The position numbers and the translations under genes were made by a program. Source: Pseudanabaena sp. BC1403 (lineage in GTDB: Bacteria > Cyanobacteriota > Cyanobacteriia > Pseudanabaenales > Pseudanabaenaceae). Taken from it: a stretch of 64,000 nt of DNA. Of the stretch, positions 61,391-64,000 are shown piece by piece. The notes beneath the pieces were generated by a model. That model was given only the letters and a program-made list of their open reading frames with translations, did not search any database and was not told where the DNA came from. The stretch spans positions 95,959 through 159,958 of the forward strand of contig NZ_PDDM01000012.1 in assembly GCF_002914585.1 (NCBI RefSeq), written 5' to 3'. The stretch's first letter is position 1; each line of letters starts with the position of its first letter.

Positions 61391-62914
61391 TTAAAACTCC
61401 ATACGCTGATATTCAGCGACTGAAGTAGCGGCGGGTCTAGCCCGCATTCTTGCCCAGTCACGCAAAGCAGCAACCTGCTCAGTCATCGTGCGTGACAGGG
61501 GAGTTGTCGATTTCACAGCCGAAATGATATCTAGCTGTGTAAACTCCCGATCTTGGGCAAAAGCTTCATACATGGCGGCAATTACCGCCTGCTCGATTTC
61601 CGCCCCCGAAAAACCATCACTTACTTTTGATAGTTGTTCAAAATCGAATCTTTCTAATTTTTCAACATCTGGACGACGCTTGCACAGATGGATTTTAAAG
61701 ATATCTCTGCGTTCTTCACCGTTAGGTAAATCAACAAAGAAAAGCTCGTCAAAACGTCCCTTGCGGAGAAATTCTCCAGGTAATTTTTCGATGCGATTGG
61801 CGGTTGCCATCACGAATACAGGCGATTTCTTCTCCTGCATCCATGTCAGGAATGTACCAAAGATGCGCGATGACGTACCACCGTCAGAATCAGCAGAACC
61901 AGCTCCACCAGCAAAAGCCTTATCAAGCTCATCAATAAATAGGATCATCGGTGAAATTGATTCGGCAACCTTGAGGGCATTTCGCAAATTTGCCTCCGAC
62001 TTGCCAACGGTTGAGCCATCATAGACGCGACCCATATCGAGACGTATCAATGGTAATGACCACAGCCTTGCAGTTGTTTTGGCAATTAGGGATTTACCGC
62101 AACCAGGAACACCGAGAATTAGCATTCCTTTGGGTTGAGGTAATCCATAATTTCTAGCTCTCTGGCTAAAAGCATTTGATCGCTGTTGCAGCCAATGCTT
62201 TAGCTCTTCGAGTCCCCCGACAGCATCTAAATCTTCTTCATCTTCAATATATTCAAGAATGCCGTTACGACGAATTAATTGCTGCTTTTCTGAAAGGACA
62301 ATGTCAACTTCCTCCTCAGTCAGCTTGCCATTGGTAACTTGGGCTTTACGATAGACTTTTTCAGCTTCATCTTGGGTTAAGCCCAAAGTCGCTCTGACTA
62401 GTTTTTCACGAGTTTCAGCTGATACTTTTTTAGTGCGCACCTGTCCAAGTTGTTGGTCTAGAACCTCTTCAATTGCCTTCATATCTGGCAGAGGGAAATC
62501 GAGTACGACGATTTCTTTTTCTAACTCAACGGGGATTACTTGGATAGGCGACATCAAAATAATTGTTTTCTGAGTACCTTTGAAATTAGCAACCGCATCT
62601 CGTAAACAACGGACAATAACTGGATGATCAAAGAAAGGATGTGCATCTTTGAATATATATATAGCGGGATCTTTCGGATCAGCACGAATAACCCATTTTA
62701 GAGCTGCTTCCGCCGATTCTGTATTGTGTTGGGCTGCTCCAGTAGTTTGACCGTACTCAACTATTCCATGGGTCACAGTCCAAGTGAACATGCGTCGAAC
62801 TGGCTTGAGTTGAGAAATGGTTGCGATCGCCCTTTCTGCTCTATCTTCCTCTGGTGTATTGAGGTAGATCAAGGGATATTGGGCTTGAATTAAAATGCTA
62901 AGTTGCTCTTGCAT
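61391..62914 (-). CDS. ycf46: Ycf46-type AAA ATPase
   Basis: The 507-residue ATPase has an N-terminal half (about 1-215) of degenerate ATPase or adaptor character, and a C-terminal AAA+ module: Walker A GVPGCGKS near 265-272, Walker B ILFIDELDK near 325, arginine finger region RKGRFDELFFVDLP and sensor 2 GFSGAEIEQAV. Members are encoded in red-algal plastids as ycf46; a role in regulation of photosynthesis or carbon uptake is suggested in cyanobacteria but not settled. It is between an RHH gene upstream (77 bases) and ycf35 downstream. Confidence 0.9.
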   Translation of the reverse strand: MQEQLSILIQAQYPLIYLNTPEEDRAERAIATISQLKPVRRMFTWTVTHGIVEYGQTTGAAQHNTESAEAALKWVIRADPKDPAIYIFKDAHPFFDHPVIVRCLRDAVANFKGTQKTIILMSPIQVIPVELEKEIVVLDFPLPDMKAIEEVLDQQLGQVRTKKVSAETREKLVRATLGLTQDEAEKVYRKAQVTNGKLTEEEVDIVLSEKQQLIRRNGILEYIEDEEDLDAVGGLEELKHWLQQRSNAFSQRARNYGLPQPKGMLILGVPGCGKSLIAKTTARLWSLPLIRLDMGRVYDGSTVGKSEANLRNALKVAESISPMILFIDELDKAFAGGAGSADSDGGTSSRIFGTFLTWMQEKKSPVFVMATANRIEKLPGEFLRKGRFDELFFVDLPNGEERRDIFKIHLCKRRPDVEKLERFDFEQLSKVSDGFSGAEIEQAVIAAMYEAFAQDREFTQLDIISAVKSTTPLSRTMTEQVAALRDWARMRARPAATSVAEYQRMEF

Positions 62915-62991
62915 ATAGTAATACCGAGGTTTGCGCCTCTGTCCTCACCTTGTCTACAGAAAAAATTTCTAGGAAGTGCAGTCGAGCTAAT

Positions 62992-63309
62992 CTAACTAAT
63001 TGAAACTAACTCTTCGTCTGGGCTGTCAGCTTTGCCAACAGTAACAGGGATTGCTTGTGTTCGGTTGCCCCCGATCGCTAGCAGTTCACCCTCACGGATC
63101 ACAACTGTTTGAGAGCAGCTCGGGCAGTTGTAAGTTTGATGGGTATGACCGACACCTGAAGATTCAACTATGTCAGCATGGGCTAAGTAAAAGCTAATAG
63201 CTTTGTCAGCCAAGTCTGACATCGAATCACCATCAATAGCAGAGCGAATCTTAAGCTGTTGATGTAGCCGTTCGGGGAGATAAAAAGTTACCTTTTGCTT
63301 GTCTTGCAT
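62992..63309 (-). CDS. Ribbon-helix-helix protein with zinc-finger-like motif
   Basis: The N-terminal part (KVTFYLPERLHQQLKIRSAIDGDSMSDLADKAISFYLAH) is a CopG-type ribbon-helix-helix DNA-binding domain; the second half has CPSC (about residues 57-60), a half zinc-finger motif that may pair in a dimer, and a short tail. 105 residues. It lies 77 bases upstream of ycf46 in the same direction and may regulate it. The ligand, if any, is unknown. Confidence 0.78.
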   Translation of the reverse strand: MQDKQKVTFYLPERLHQQLKIRSAIDGDSMSDLADKAISFYLAHADIVESSGVGHTHQTYNCPSCSQTVVIREGELLAIGGNRTQAIPVTVGKADSPDEELVSIS

Positions 63310-63559
63310 AATGGTTAAGAGCAGTGAATACCCGGGTATGTGATTAAGTTACAGGTAGAATCTTAAGCTGTCAAGGCTCCATGCCATTATGACAGCAATA
63401 ACTTAATATTTCTTTACAAATAAACCCTGTAGACAATGCCGCAGGGAAACCCGTCAACGTGGCAGCGATCGCCGAAAATAAAACCCATCAAAAAGCGATC
63501 GCTCCCAAATCAATCTCTAAAAAACGAGATCGCCTCAAATACTGACATTCCTGCTAAGA

Positions 63560-63829
63560 CTACGCTGTGACTAATTGAGATTTTGGATTAGGTAATATTG
63601 GCTCGAAACGTAGGATCATAAATTCTTCTGGGGTTAATCCTAGAGACTCGTATGTTCGACCATTGCGATCGCTAAATTCGACTTCAAAGGCTTGACCATT
63701 GGCAAGTATCTCAACGACTGTGCCAACTTGTCCTCTCCATAAATTATCTTGGGGAAGATCAATAGTCAGAGCTAAGACATCTAGAAGTTTTACTGAACTT
63801 GTTAATACCAAAACACAAAGAAGAGGCAA
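63560..63829 (-). CDS. DUF4926-domain protein, 5' end replaced by IS element
   Basis: The sequence KLLDVLALTIDLPQDNLWRG, QVGTVVEILANGQAFEVEF and LTPEEFMILRF is a DUF4926 small beta-barrel domain, often encoded beside toxin-antitoxin genes. Residues 1-9 of the open frame (TTG start at 63829) are read from the IS630 element that begins near 63804, so the native start has been lost; the likely old start was just at TSSVKLLD. The coding body is intact. Expression from the IS edge is possible but uncertain. Confidence 0.65.
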   Translation of the reverse strand: MPLLCVLVLTSSVKLLDVLALTIDLPQDNLWRGQVGTVVEILANGQAFEVEFSDRNGRTYESLGLTPEEFMILRFEPILPNPKSQLVTA

Positions 63830-64000
63830 CAGATGATATAAGAGAAAAAGGAGAAAGAGGATAAAAAAATGGCAGGGGTATATAGATTAGAAATAAGTGA
63901 AAGCGAAGAAGATCTAAAAGAGATGCTAGGGCGGCAGAAAACAGGCTCAGATAAAGAACGAGTGCAAGTATTGTACTTACTGAAAAGCAAGCAAGTTGGT
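63804..64000 (+). mobile_element. IS630-family element, left part (continues past window)
   Basis: It begins at a TA (63804 region, TTAATACCAAAACACAAAG) inside the DUF4926 gene, as expected for IS630/Tc1-type elements that target TA. The left end shares ATACCAAAACACAAA with the ATACCAA MITE family. A transposase frame starts at 63869. Confidence 0.7.
63869..64000 (+). CDS. IS630-family transposase, N-terminus (partial)
   Basis: The frame from ATG 63869 runs off the window: MAGVYRLEISESEEDLKEML followed by GRQKTGSDKERVQVLYLLKS. This is the N-terminal helix-turn-helix start of cyanobacterial IS630 transposases (the AKERxQ(V/L)LYLLK motif). AAAGGAG and AAGAGG precede it. The DDE domain would follow outside the window, so integrity cannot be judged. 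Confidence 0.8.
   Translation, partial: MAGVYRLEISESEEDLKEMLGRQKTGSDKERVQVLYLLKSKQVG

Noticed and set aside
61488..62024. 178-codon plus-strand frame inside ycf46
   Set aside because: Antisense shadow of the conserved AAA domain; serine- and arginine-rich as usual for such shadows.

Overview
The window comes from a cyanobacterial chromosome. Evidence: the octamer GCGATCGC (HIP1) recurs throughout; there is a CpcS-type phycobiliprotein lyase, photosystem II psbK, Mg-protoporphyrin methyltransferase (chlM), ycf35 and ycf46 homologues, a DUF3067 protein, a PCP_red protein and many Uma2 nucleases. The moderate-to-low GC, many perfect intergenic hairpins and small MITE-like repeats suggest a filamentous or Pseudanabaena-like genome, but the genus is only a guess. 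No rRNA, tRNA or CRISPR array was recognised.

Layout. 1-4.2 kb: glutaminase (cut by the window edge), CpcS lyase, pentapeptide-repeat protein, SLH-type porin. 4.3-8.6 kb: co-directional cupin, SDR, AEC permease, D-2-hydroxyacid dehydrogenase and HAD phosphatase. 8.7-13.2 kb: an orphan substrate-binding lipoprotein followed by a Cache hybrid histidine kinase. 13.2-18.2 kb: purH, a GST and an RCK potassium-channel-like protein. 18.3-22.8 kb: an accessory patch with HicB-like antitoxin, HNH nuclease, a gene remnant, a large PHP/SMC-type ATPase without any HIP1 site, and another orphan antitoxin-like gene. 22.9-34.7 kb: gltX, nested MITEs, DUF1152, a multi-GAF protein, DUF3067, murQ, PCP_red, an exported CHAT protein, a P450 and two tandem stress-protein paralogues. 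34.8-37.1 kb: an HTH-NACHT NTPase. 38-43.7 kb: CsbD, a small membrane protein, a c-di-GMP enzyme, a CbiX-like chelatase and hflX. 43.7-49.7 kb: a second accessory patch with two Uma2 genes, a RelE-type toxin-antitoxin pair, a nucleotidyltransferase plus STAND/TPR ATPase pair, small membrane proteins and gene fragments. 49.7-63.3 kb is mainly core: ilvA, hemC, chlM, sppA, psbK, a MoaD-like protein, an Sfp-type transferase, ycf35, ycf46 and an RHH regulator. The window ends in an IS630-family element that has cut the 5' end of a DUF4926 gene.

How the genes relate. Tetrapyrrole and photosynthesis functions recur (cpcS, hemC, chlM, PCP_red, CbiX-like, psbK, DUF3067). Defence-like or conflict-like NTPases (PHP-ATPase, NACHT, STAND/TPR) are scattered rather than in one island, each beside small antitoxin-like or nuclease genes. 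At least four short repeat families with terminal inverted repeats lie between genes, some nested in one another. One shares its end with the IS630 element at the right edge.
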